A DNA stretch of 45,041 bases. It comes from C7867-006 sp964453075. Lineage in GTDB: Bacteria > Patescibacteriota > Minisyncoccia > Phycocordibacterales > DATDWN01. Positions 22,778-30,993 of this stretch are shown here, in pieces. The notes below the pieces were generated by a model, which did no database searches, was not told where the DNA came from, and worked only from the letters and a program-made list of their open reading frames with translations. Numbering within the stretch: position 1 is the stretch's first letter; each line of letters opens with the position of its first letter. A program made the position numbers and the translations under genes. The DNA lies in assembly GCA_964453075.1 (NCBI GenBank), contig CAYVNM010000007.1, positions 1-45,041 of the forward strand. Reading direction: 5' to 3'.

Positions 22778-25084
22778 ATGAAAAAGTTTTTATCATACAT
22801 TTTAATAATTGTTGTGTTAATCGGCTTTTTAGCACCAGCAACAAGTCTTTACGCCCAGGATGTAGTCTACCCAGGACCAACTGACGGATCGCCTGTTGTC
22901 AATGTAGGTGGAGCCGGCACTTCTGGAACACCACCAGAAAACGAAAACGATTGTACTCTGTTCAGCAACTGGGACCAGTGTATTCTGAATGGCTTAACAA
23001 GAGTGGCTTTCATAATAATGGGGTTGATGTCATTGCTTCTTTACTTGGCTGGTACACTCTTGGATTTTGTAATCACCTTTACCATTGTGAACATGAGGGA
23101 AAACATAAAGGGCTTAACTGGCATAAATATTGCCTGGAAGGTTATAAGGGATCTAATGAACATTGCTTTTATATTCTTACTTGTATATGAAGGCATAAAA
23201 ATAATAGTTGATCAAAGCGACCTAACAAAAGTAAAAAAGTTTGTCTCAATGGTAGTGCTAGCTTCATTACTCATTAACTTTAGTTTGTTTTTCACAAAAG
23301 TATTAATAGACGCATCCAATATTGTGACGATAGGACTATACAATGCCACAATAGAAAAACCGGGCTCTGCTTCCGGAGAAGCAAGCTCTGGCGGTCTTTC
23401 TATACCATTTATGCGCGCACTTGGCGTATCGAGTTTCTATTCTTCAACAGCATTCGACACAATGTTAAAAAACGCAGGTGGAGGATCAAACCTCTTGGTT
23501 ATCGGCCTCTTGGGATCTGTTGTGTTTCTTATTGTAGCTTTTGTTTTCTTTGCTGTGGCCTGTATGTTTATTGTTAGATATATTATTCTCCTGGTGCTTC
23601 TGATGCTGTCTCCAGTAGCATATATGGGAATGGCATTGCCTTTCGTAGATAAATACTCTAAAGATTGGTGGAAGGCCCTCAATAACCAGCTACTTTTTGC
23701 ACCTATATATATGGTAATGACCTTAGTTATTGTTGCTCTAATATCTAGCGATGGTTTTATATCAAAGGATGGTAACTGGGCAAGTTTAATAACAAAAGAC
23801 GGTCTTTACTCAACCACCACATCGGCCGTATCAGCGACAAGTAGTAGTAGCATAAACCTGTTGTTTAATTTCGCAGTAATAATAGGCTTGATAATAGCTT
23901 CGTTGGTAATTGCCAAAAAAACCTCAACCGAAGGGTCTGCTCATATAAAGGATGCAACTGACAAATTCACCACCTTTGCAGGAGGGGCGGTTATGGGTGG
24001 TATGGGAAGAGCAGGAAGAAACACTCTTGGAAGACTAGGAAACCGTTGGGTAAATGACAAAGACCTACAAGATCGTGCAGCAAACGGTGATCTTGGAGCC
24101 AGAATGAGGCTGGCCACAGCCGACAAAATGGCCAAAAGTAGTTTTGATGTTAGAGCAACAGATGGTTTTAGTAGCCTATCAAAACAAGGAGGTTTAAACT
24201 TTGGCAAAGTTGATGTTAAAAAAGAAAATTTCCAGGCCATCAGAGAAGAGCAAAACAAAAAAATTGCAGAGGGTATGAAACTTTATAAACCATCAGCAGA
24301 TTCTGAGGAGCAGGCCAAGGCTTTGCTGGACAGTGAAGAATTTAAATCAAAAGAAAAGAAAGAAAAGGAAAAGTATCTTGCAGGAGAACATAAAAACACA
24401 GAGGTGTACAAGAAAGCACTACAAGCAGAGAAAGACATTGAGCTACTTGAAAAAACCACTAAAGAGACAGAAGAAAACAATAAAAAAGTAGAAATGTTGA
24501 GAAAGAGAGAAGATGAATTAGCAAAAAGCGGTGGATCTCTAGTAGAAGCAGACAAAATAAACAAAGAGATATTAGAAATAGAAGAGGACACAAAAAACAA
24601 ACAAGAGCTTATAAAGAAATTGCAAGACTTGGATGGAGAAAGAAAGGCAGCCATTAAAGAAAGGGGTGATGTAGAAAGAACTTGGATGTCTGAAACAATG
24701 AAGGGCCTGATTGCGCAAAAAGGTGGGCAGGAGAAAAAAGAGAAGGATGGAAAACTCATACAAGCAGAAGTTGTTGGTCTTTATCAAGAAAGATTAAATC
24801 GTATAGCCCGCAGAGAAGGTCACGAGGAAAACACTAATACACAGCTGGGCGTGCGTGTAGGGGCAAATACTGTCGGTGCCATTTTAAATGCCTTTGGTTT
24901 AACTTCTATGCCAAAAACAAAACCAGATAGAGCAGACCTGGCTAGAAAAATAAGAGCTTTGGGTAAGGCAAAAAAACCAAAAGAAGAGTTTGAAGAGCTT
25001 CTAAAAAAAGCGGGTATTGTAGAAGAACCAAAAGAAAAACCTCAGGAAGAACCAAAAACTCCTGAGCCGGAGGCAACAAAATAA
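22778..25084 (+). CDS. TrbL/VirB6-like polytopic membrane protein with long coiled-coil tail
   Basis: A 768-residue protein: signal peptide to about 25, then about seven hydrophobic segments between 65 and 385 (including VAFIIMGLMSLLLYLAGTLL and VVFLIVAFVFFAVACMFIV), followed by a charged cytoplasmic region of about 370 residues rich in Glu and Lys with heptad-like patterns. The membrane part is like inner-membrane channel components of type IV secretion systems (VirB6/TrbL type) in arrangement and position next to PrgI and VirB4; this is inference from topology and context, not from a strong motif. The tail may dock cytosolic partners. Confidence 0.7.
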   Translation: MKKFLSYILIIVVLIGFLAPATSLYAQDVVYPGPTDGSPVVNVGGAGTSGTPPENENDCTLFSNWDQCILNGLTRVAFIIMGLMSLLLYLAGTLLDFVITFTIVNMRENIKGLTGINIAWKVIRDLMNIAFIFLLVYEGIKIIVDQSDLTKVKKFVSMVVLASLLINFSLFFTKVLIDASNIVTIGLYNATIEKPGSASGEASSGGLSIPFMRALGVSSFYSSTAFDTMLKNAGGGSNLLVIGLLGSVVFLIVAFVFFAVACMFIVRYIILLVLLMLSPVAYMGMALPFVDKYSKDWWKALNNQLLFAPIYMVMTLVIVALISSDGFISKDGNWASLITKDGLYSTTTSAVSATSSSSINLLFNFAVIIGLIIASLVIAKKTSTEGSAHIKDATDKFTTFAGGAVMGGMGRAGRNTLGRLGNRWVNDKDLQDRAANGDLGARMRLATADKMAKSSFDVRATDGFSSLSKQGGLNFGKVDVKKENFQAIREEQNKKIAEGMKLYKPSADSEEQAKALLDSEEFKSKEKKEKEKYLAGEHKNTEVYKKALQAEKDIELLEKTTKETEENNKKVEMLRKREDELAKSGGSLVEADKINKEILEIEEDTKNKQELIKKLQDLDGERKAAIKERGDVERTWMSETMKGLIAQKGGQEKKEKDGKLIQAEVVGLYQERLNRIARREGHEENTNTQLGVRVGANTVGAILNAFGLTSMPKTKPDRADLARKIRALGKAKKPKEEFEELLKKAGIVEEPKEKPQEEPKTPEPEATK

Positions 25085-25096
25085 AAAACAAAAAAA

Positions 25097-25681
25097 ATGA
25101 ATGAAGAAAATTTAAAAAAACTACCCAAACCACTACAGAAACTAATCTCTGAAGGAGTTTGGGAAGAAAAAACTAAAGAGATCGCCCAAAAATACTCTTT
25201 AAACGAGAATCAGACAGAAAACTTCATTGATTTGGTGTTATTTATTTTGTTGGGAGTGGATGAAAAAAAAGATCTTACAGAAATGATAGCTTCGGAGGTA
25301 GAAACATCTAACCTCTTAGCAGAACAACTAAAAAACGATGTAGAAAAAAGAGTTTTGGAATACGCAATAAAAGTTATTGATGATTACGATAAAGGAACCA
25401 GCACTGAAAAAACAAAGATTGATAACCAAAAGAACACTAAGGAAGATTTGCCAGAAGTAAGACCAGAGATCACTCCTGTGGTAGAAAAAAATGAGCCTGT
25501 TCGTGTGGTAGAACCAGTACAGAGACCAATATCCGTCCCAAGATACACAGGGGTACCCCTAGAAGAAGATTCTGAAAAAACACCAGAAAAAAGTGTGCCT
25601 GAGACACCGAAGCAACCAGAACCAGTACCCACTCCAGTAAAAAAATATGTAGTTGATCCTTATAGAGAACCCCTAGAATAA
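25097..25681 (+). CDS. Hypothetical cytosolic protein with Pro-rich tail (secretion cluster)
   Basis: A 194-residue protein with no membrane segment. Residues 1-95 are predicted helical and begin with LKKLPKPLQKLI; residues 115-194 are Pro/Glu/Val-rich and probably disordered. It is positioned between the TrbL-like and PrgI genes, with gaps of only 12 and 3 bases, so it is expected to be a cluster-specific accessory protein. No catalytic motif is visible and no family is recognised. Confidence 0.65.
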   Translation: MNEENLKKLPKPLQKLISEGVWEEKTKEIAQKYSLNENQTENFIDLVLFILLGVDEKKDLTEMIASEVETSNLLAEQLKNDVEKRVLEYAIKVIDDYDKGTSTEKTKIDNQKNTKEDLPEVRPEITPVVEKNEPVRVVEPVQRPISVPRYTGVPLEEDSEKTPEKSVPETPKQPEPVPTPVKKYVVDPYREPLE

Positions 25682-25684
25682 AAT

Positions 25685-26119
25685 ATGAGATACCAAGTTC
25701 CACAATTCATAGAAGTAGAAGATAAAATAATTGGTCCTTTGACCATAAAACAATTCGTTTATTTGGTTGGTGGAGCAGGAATGTCTTTTATTGTCTACAC
25801 TTACTTGCCTATATACATAGCTTTTATACTTATAGTAATAATAATACCCCTATCTCTAGCACTGGCTTTTTACAAAATAAACAATAAACCTTTTATAGAT
25901 TTTTTAGAATCCGCTTTTACTTTTTATACAAAACAGAATTTATATATTTGGAAAAAAGAAAAAAAGGAAATAGTACAAAAAAAACCGGAGGAAATGGAAG
26001 CTCCTCAGGTGTATGTACCTCGTTTGTCTGACAGTAAACTCAAAGAGTTATCTTGGTCACTGGATATAAATGAAAATCTAAACCCTCTCACGGGTGAAGA
26101 CGGCAGAAAAACAAAATAA
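25685..26119 (+). CDS. PrgI family protein
   Basis: A 144-residue protein that opens with YQVPQFIEVEDKIIGPLTIKQ, followed by two adjacent membrane segments (about 27-43 and 45-65) and a basic cytosolic tail containing FIDFLESAFTFYTKQNLYIW. This is the PrgI family pattern found next to VirB4/TraC-type ATPases in type IV secretion gene sets of Gram-positive and candidate-phyla bacteria; it corresponds in position and topology to VirB3. It lies upstream of the second cluster promoter. Confidence 0.85.
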   Translation: MRYQVPQFIEVEDKIIGPLTIKQFVYLVGGAGMSFIVYTYLPIYIAFILIVIIIPLSLALAFYKINNKPFIDFLESAFTFYTKQNLYIWKKEKKEIVQKKPEEMEAPQVYVPRLSDSKLKELSWSLDINENLNPLTGEDGRKTK

Positions 26120-26152
26120 TCAATCACAAAAACTTAATTTAATAAATTTTCC

Positions 26153-26176
26153 ACTAGCTACTAGATACTAGCTACT
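26153..26176 (+). repeat. Short direct repeats before promoter box B
   Basis: ACTAGCTACT occurs at 26153-26162 and 26167-26176, 14 bases apart, the second copy running into the promoter box. Confidence 0.55.
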
Positions 26177-26190
26177 GTATAATATTTGTA
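26173..26190 (+). promoter_or_regulatory. Secretion-cluster promoter box B, leaderless
   Basis: TACTGTATAATATTTGTA matches box A (19836-19853) at 17 of 18 positions. TATAAT (26178-26183) is six bases before the ATG at 26190. Confidence 0.7.
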
Positions 26191-26828
26191 TGGCTGTTAA
26201 TTCAAAAGCAACACAAGAGTTCGTCCCAATAAAAGAAGTGCGAGACGGTATCGCCCTATTAAAAGACGGATCAATGCGTGGGGTAGTACTAGCTTCTTCT
26301 CTAAACTTTTCTCTTAAATCGGAAGAGGAGAGGGGGGCTATAATAATGCAGTTTCAGGACTTTTTAAACTCATTGGATTTTGCGGTACAGATTTGTGTTC
26401 AATCCAGAAGATTAGATATAAGGCCATACATAGCCCTTTTGGAGGAAAGATACAAGGAGCAAATGAATGATCTAATGAAAATACAGACTCAAGAATATAT
26501 TGGTTTTATAAAAAAATTCACAGAAACGACCAATATTATGACAAAGAGTTTTTTTATCATCGTATCCTATGATCCAGCGATCATAAACGTAAAAGGAGGT
26601 GTGGTTGGTGGATTATTTAAGAAAAGCTCTGCAGCAGAAGAATTGGAGAGAAAGAGAGCTAGTTTTGAAGAAAACAGAACCCAACTAGAACAGAGAGTTT
26701 CTGTGGTAGAACAAGGTTTATCAAGATGTGGCATACGTGTTATTCGACTAGGAACAGAAGAAGTCATTGAATTGTTCTACAAGATATTCAACCCTGGTGA
26801 TACAGAAAAACCAATAAAAACAAATTAA
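26190..26828 (+). CDS. VirB4/TraC N-terminal-domain-like protein (split ATPase partner)
   Basis: A 212-residue soluble protein with FVPIKEVRDGIALLKDGSMRGV at the start and an alpha/beta region typical of the N-terminal domain of VirB4/TraC-type ATPases, including KSFFIIVSYDP. It has no Walker motif. The VirB4 ATPase follows two bases after its stop. It can be read as a separately encoded N-terminal domain that docks the ATPase to the PrgI/TrbL-like membrane parts. The ATPase gene itself still contains an N-terminal region, so a paralogous accessory role is the alternative. Confidence 0.7.
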   Translation: MAVNSKATQEFVPIKEVRDGIALLKDGSMRGVVLASSLNFSLKSEEERGAIIMQFQDFLNSLDFAVQICVQSRRLDIRPYIALLEERYKEQMNDLMKIQTQEYIGFIKKFTETTNIMTKSFFIIVSYDPAIINVKGGVVGGLFKKSSAAEELERKRASFEENRTQLEQRVSVVEQGLSRCGIRVIRLGTEEVIELFYKIFNPGDTEKPIKTN

Positions 26829-26829
26829 C

Positions 26830-28653
26830 ATGGGAATATTTGATTTTTTAAAAACAAAAAAAGAGGAGCAAAAGGTTTCAACGATTTTACCTCAAGAAAT
26901 TTATGACTCTAATTCTTTGGAATTAAAGGATATTATCGCTCCAAGTGCCTTAAAAATCTCCCCAAAAGAAATAAATTTGGGAGAAAAAGTATTACGTAGT
27001 TTTTTTGTCATATCATACCCAAGGTATTTAGGGGAGAGCTGGTTTGCACCAATAATAAACCTAGACAAGGTATTTGATGTCGCAATCTTTGTGTTGCCAA
27101 TAGAAACTTCCCAGGTACTGAGAACATTTCAAAAAAAAGTTGCAGAGGTTCAAAGCCAAATAAACACGCGCGAAGCCAAGGGTTTGGTTAGAAATCCAAT
27201 GCTAGACACAGCATACCAAGACCTTGAAAACCTTCGAGACCAGCTACAACAAGCACAGGAAAAGCTCTTTGATGTTGGTCTGTACATAACCATATATGCA
27301 GAATCAAGCAACGAGCTAGATAAAATAGAGTCGGAAGTAAAGTCCATACTAGAATCAAAGATGGTTTATGTTAAGCCTGCGCTGTTCCAACAAGAACAAG
27401 CTTTTAAAACAACCATCCCTCTGGGAACAGACAGTCTTCAGGTTTATAGCAAATTAAACTCTTCTCCACTGTCTTCTCTTTTTCCTTTTGTCTCTTTCGA
27501 TCTAACTTCGGACAAAGGAATTTTGTATGGAATAAACAGACACAATTCCTCTCTTGTTTTATTTGATCGTTTTTCTTTAGAAAACTACAATTCCATAACA
27601 TTTGCAAAATCTGGTTCAGGAAAATCATTCATGACAAAGCTGGAAATATTGCGTACTCTAATGTTTGATGCTGATGTTATTGTGATTGACCCAGAGAAAG
27701 AATATGAATATTTGGCAGAAGCAGCTGGTGGAAGATACTTCAATATTTCCTTAAACTCAGAACACCACATAAACCCATTTGAACTACCAACACCAGGGGA
27801 AGGAGAGTCTTTTTCTAGTGTTTTGAGATCCAACATTATCAATTTGGTTGGTTTGTTCAGAATCATGATGGGAGGATTAACACCGGAGGAGGATGCTATC
27901 ATAGACCGGGCCATTACAGAAACCTATGCACTCAAAGACATTACCGCGGATTCCAATTTTGAAAACGTAGAACCTCCTCTTATGTCAGATTTTGAGCTTG
28001 TTCTGTCTGGGATGGAAGGGGGCGATTCGTTAGCACAAAGATTAACAAAGTACACAAGAGGCACATGGGCTGGTTTTATAAACAGACCAAGTAATGTTGA
28101 TATAAACCAAAGATTTATCGTCTTCTCTTTGCGAGACATGGAGGACGAGCTGAAACCTATCGCTATGTATATCATCATGCACTACATATGGAACATGATA
28201 AGAAAAAAGCTTAAGAAGCGCCTTTTGGTTATCGATGAGGCTTGGTGGATGATGAAATCTCCAGACACAGCATCATTCTTGTTGTCCTTGGCAAAAAGAG
28301 GAAGAAAATACTTCCTGGGACTTGCCACAATCACCCAAGACGTAGATGATTTTATGAAATCGGAATACGGAACACCTATAATACAAAACTCATCAATTCA
28401 GGTCCTTCTAAAACAATCACCCTCTTCTGTTGACAGACTACAAGAGGTTTTCAAACTAACAGATGAGGAAAAATACTTACTACTAGAATCTGATGTCGGA
28501 GAAGGAATATTCTTCGCAGGACTAAAACATGTGGCAATAAAAGTAATAGCTTCTTACACAGAAGAGCAGATCATAACCTCAGACCCTTCGCAGGTATTGG
28601 CTATTAAAGCAGCAAAAAGGGAGTTGGAAAATACTGCTAGCCAAACTGCTTAA
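26830..28653 (+). CDS. VirB4-family type IV secretion ATPase
   Basis: A 607-residue ATPase. An N-terminal domain (about 1-240) leads into the motor domain with Walker A TFAKSGSGKSFMTKLE near residue 258, the DPEKEYEYLAEAAGG motif, the conserved region RFIVFSLRDMEDELKPIAMY, Walker B RLLVIDEAWWMMKSPD and GLATITQDVDDFM. This is the VirB4/TrbE/TraC family that powers pilus assembly and substrate transfer at the inner membrane. No VirB11, VirD4 coupling protein or relaxase is found in this window, so DNA transfer is not demonstrated. Confidence 0.93.
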   Translation: MGIFDFLKTKKEEQKVSTILPQEIYDSNSLELKDIIAPSALKISPKEINLGEKVLRSFFVISYPRYLGESWFAPIINLDKVFDVAIFVLPIETSQVLRTFQKKVAEVQSQINTREAKGLVRNPMLDTAYQDLENLRDQLQQAQEKLFDVGLYITIYAESSNELDKIESEVKSILESKMVYVKPALFQQEQAFKTTIPLGTDSLQVYSKLNSSPLSSLFPFVSFDLTSDKGILYGINRHNSSLVLFDRFSLENYNSITFAKSGSGKSFMTKLEILRTLMFDADVIVIDPEKEYEYLAEAAGGRYFNISLNSEHHINPFELPTPGEGESFSSVLRSNIINLVGLFRIMMGGLTPEEDAIIDRAITETYALKDITADSNFENVEPPLMSDFELVLSGMEGGDSLAQRLTKYTRGTWAGFINRPSNVDINQRFIVFSLRDMEDELKPIAMYIIMHYIWNMIRKKLKKRLLVIDEAWWMMKSPDTASFLLSLAKRGRKYFLGLATITQDVDDFMKSEYGTPIIQNSSIQVLLKQSPSSVDRLQEVFKLTDEEKYLLLESDVGEGIFFAGLKHVAIKVIASYTEEQIITSDPSQVLAIKAAKRELENTASQTA

Positions 28654-28674
28654 TCTCTGAAAACATAAAACCAT

Positions 28675-29046
28675 ATGGAGAAAGAAAAAAGCCAAATTTC
28701 AGACGTTACTATATTTTTGATGGTTTTTTCTGCCCTCTGTTTTGATGGGATACAGGCTGTAATAGGATGGATTCCATTTTTTGGAAACATTTTGGCTGCA
28801 CTTTTGGATATATTTATTTTTTTAACATTCTTTTTGTGGTTCAAAATCCACGGAATCAGCATGATGACCCCAAAAAGAATATCTTCTTTGGTTGGTGGCG
28901 GTATAGCAGAAATTATTCCTTTCTTTAATGTTTTACCCATCTGGACAGGTGTTGTTATCTACCTCATCAGCACAACAAAAATCCGAGAAGTGTTGCCGGA
29001 CGGTTCTGGTTTAACAAAAAAACTCACCAAAAGTGTGTATAAATAA
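28675..29046 (+). CDS. Small polytopic membrane protein (secretion cluster)
   Basis: A 123-residue protein with about three hydrophobic segments (roughly 10-30, 36-58, 75-100) and a short basic C-terminus. No family is recognised with confidence. Its location between VirB4 and secreted or pilin-like genes suggests a membrane subunit of the machine. It starts 21 bases after VirB4 without Shine-Dalgarno. Confidence 0.65.
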   Translation: MEKEKSQISDVTIFLMVFSALCFDGIQAVIGWIPFFGNILAALLDIFIFLTFFLWFKIHGISMMTPKRISSLVGGGIAEIIPFFNVLPIWTGVVIYLISTTKIREVLPDGSGLTKKLTKSVYK

Positions 29047-29066
29047 GTAGTTGAGCAGTATTTGTG

Positions 29067-29075
29067 TGGTACAAT
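29067..29075 (+). promoter_or_regulatory. Extended -10 promoter, leaderless
   Basis: TGG-TACAAT ends seven bases before the ATG at 29083, overruling the in-frame TTG at 29062. Confidence 0.6.
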
Positions 29076-29082
29076 TATTCTA

Positions 29083-30084
29083 ATGAAACCCCTTGTTTCC
29101 ACATTGATATTTATATCTATTTTTTGTTTTTTTGGTGTCACAAAAGCCCAACAAATAGACCTTCCCCAAACAGAGATTGGTTTAGAAATATCCCCAGAAA
29201 ACCCCAACCCAAACAGCTCCGTGGTCGCAACAATAAATAGCTACGGCACAAATCTTAATTCTGCAAGCATAACCTGGAGAGTAAATGGTAAAACCCAAAA
29301 ATCTGGTACTGGTGAAAAATCAATCAGCTTTACTGTTGGGGGAGAAAACACCACGACGATTCTCAGTGTTACTATAAAAACCCAAGAAGGTGAAACCATA
29401 GAAAAAACCCTCAGAATAAAACCTGTGGTAGTTGATCTGATTTGGGAAAGTGAGGGTTTTGTTCCTCCCTTCTATAAAGGAAAAGCTCTTTTTACCCACC
29501 AAAATAAATTAACCTTTATAGCAATGCCCCACATAAACAACTCGAGTGGAGTAGAAATTGGTGTAAAAAATTTAGTATACACATGGAAAAAGAACGGAAC
29601 GGTAATAGAAGGAGCTTCTGGTTTTGGGAAAAACACTTATTCTTTTGTTTCCTCTGTGATATCAAGACCTTTAGTGGTTGAGGTTGAGGTGTCAACAACC
29701 AACGGTTCGGTCTCTGGTTATTCCTCTATGAGCCTCTCACCAGGAGAACCTTATGTGGTTTTGTATAAAAAAGACCCTTTGTTTGGTATAGAATTTCAAA
29801 AAGCCCTTCAGGGGGAAATCCTGTTAAACAACTCAAGAGAAATTCAGGTTGCTGGCTTTCCGATGTTTTTTGGAACCAATAACGTAAACTCCAGAGATCT
29901 GTCATATAGCTGGAAAATAAACGGTGCCACAATAAAAGACATTCCTGACCAGTCTGTTTTGGTTTTTAGACAAGAAGAAAATTCCTCCGGCACATCTGCA
30001 ATCGGACTATCAGTAGAAAACAGAAACAAGATTCTTCAGTTCGCTTCTGGTGATTTTAGATTAAAATTTGGAAACAATGAATAA
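29083..30084 (+). CDS. Secreted Ig-like-fold protein (secretion cluster)
   Basis: A 333-residue protein with a signal peptide (about 5-21, cleavage likely after TKA) and beta-rich extracellular segments with Ig/PKD-like patterns: SITWRVNGKTQKSGTGEKS, LVYTWKKNGTVIEGASGFGK and LSYSWKINGATIKDIPDQS are three related strand motifs, suggesting three domains. No C-terminal anchor. A structural or adhesive role outside the cell is plausible. The ATG of the next gene overlaps its stop by eight bases, implying coupled translation. Confidence 0.7.
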   Translation: MKPLVSTLIFISIFCFFGVTKAQQIDLPQTEIGLEISPENPNPNSSVVATINSYGTNLNSASITWRVNGKTQKSGTGEKSISFTVGGENTTTILSVTIKTQEGETIEKTLRIKPVVVDLIWESEGFVPPFYKGKALFTHQNKLTFIAMPHINNSSGVEIGVKNLVYTWKKNGTVIEGASGFGKNTYSFVSSVISRPLVVEVEVSTTNGSVSGYSSMSLSPGEPYVVLYKKDPLFGIEFQKALQGEILLNNSREIQVAGFPMFFGTNNVNSRDLSYSWKINGATIKDIPDQSVLVFRQEENSSGTSAIGLSVENRNKILQFASGDFRLKFGNNE

Positions 30085-30991
30085 ATTTAAAAAAAACATA
30101 TTAAAAAGTTTATTCTTGGCTAGTATATTATTCTTTTTTGTTGTTTCTATATCTTTGGCACAAACAAAAGAGTACACTCCGCTTCAGCCGTTGCCAGGAA
30201 TAGAAGCGAGTTCAGAAGGAACTGTCGCCTTGGAAAAGTACCTACCTGGAGTCTTTAATCTGGCAATTGGAGTATCTGCTGTCTTGGCTTTTATTGTAAT
30301 AACTTGGGGCGGTATCACTTACGCCACATCAGACGCGTTGTCTGGAAAATCCGAAGGGAGAAAACACATAGAAAATGGTATATATGGACTTCTTCTTGTT
30401 ATTGGTGCGTGGGTAATTTTGTACACCATAAACCCCCAAATTCTTAATTTTAACCTCATATTACCAAAATCAAGCATAACTGAGCCGTCTGCTAGTGGGG
30501 GGACTAGTGGTAGTGGAACAGGGTGTCAAGGAAACTGTCCGTACTCATACACAAATAATGGAGCCACAATAAGTTACAAGGATTGCTCAGGATGCGCCCC
30601 AGCAAACTCGTTTGGTTTGGACATAAAAACAAAGGTAATAAACGGAACCGCAGCACAGCTAAACAGTGAACTTGGTAATAGCTTGAAAAACATCCAAAGC
30701 TCCCTGGGGTCAGGAAACTCTTTCACTGTAACAGAAACATGGCCTCCAACAGTAAACCACAGAGCCCAAGGACAATATGATGGAACCTCAGTCGATATTA
30801 GACTAAACAATCTAACAATTGCAAACATTAATTCGTTCATTGCCACAGCGAAGGCAAATGGTTTAACAGCTGAATACGAAGTACAAAGCGAAAACGACAG
30901 ACAAAACCTTATAAAACAAGGGGTTCCTGCTGATTCAATTAGAACGGTCGGCTACATAACAGCAGGACACTTCTCTGTATATAAAAAATAA
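30077..30991 (+). CDS. VirB2-like pilin with C-terminal extracellular domain
   Basis: A 304-residue protein. The first 130 residues have a signal peptide (ending near ISLAQ), then two membrane segments (LAIGVSAVLAFIVITWGG and GLLLVIGAWVILYTI) separated by a short polar loop, the TrbC/VirB2 pilin plan. A Ser/Gly linker with a CQGNC pair leads to a C-terminal domain of about 140 residues containing HRAQGQYDGTSVDIR and a terminal GHFSVYKK, which resembles the His..Asp..His spacing of M15/LAS metallopeptidases but is not a clean match. The ATG at 30077 is preferred to the TTG at 30068. Confidence 0.7.
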   Translation: MNKFKKNILKSLFLASILFFFVVSISLAQTKEYTPLQPLPGIEASSEGTVALEKYLPGVFNLAIGVSAVLAFIVITWGGITYATSDALSGKSEGRKHIENGIYGLLLVIGAWVILYTINPQILNFNLILPKSSITEPSASGGTSGSGTGCQGNCPYSYTNNGATISYKDCSGCAPANSFGLDIKTKVINGTAAQLNSELGNSLKNIQSSLGSGNSFTVTETWPPTVNHRAQGQYDGTSVDIRLNNLTIANINSFIATAKANGLTAEYEVQSENDRQNLIKQGVPADSIRTVGYITAGHFSVYKK

Positions 30992-30993
30992 AC

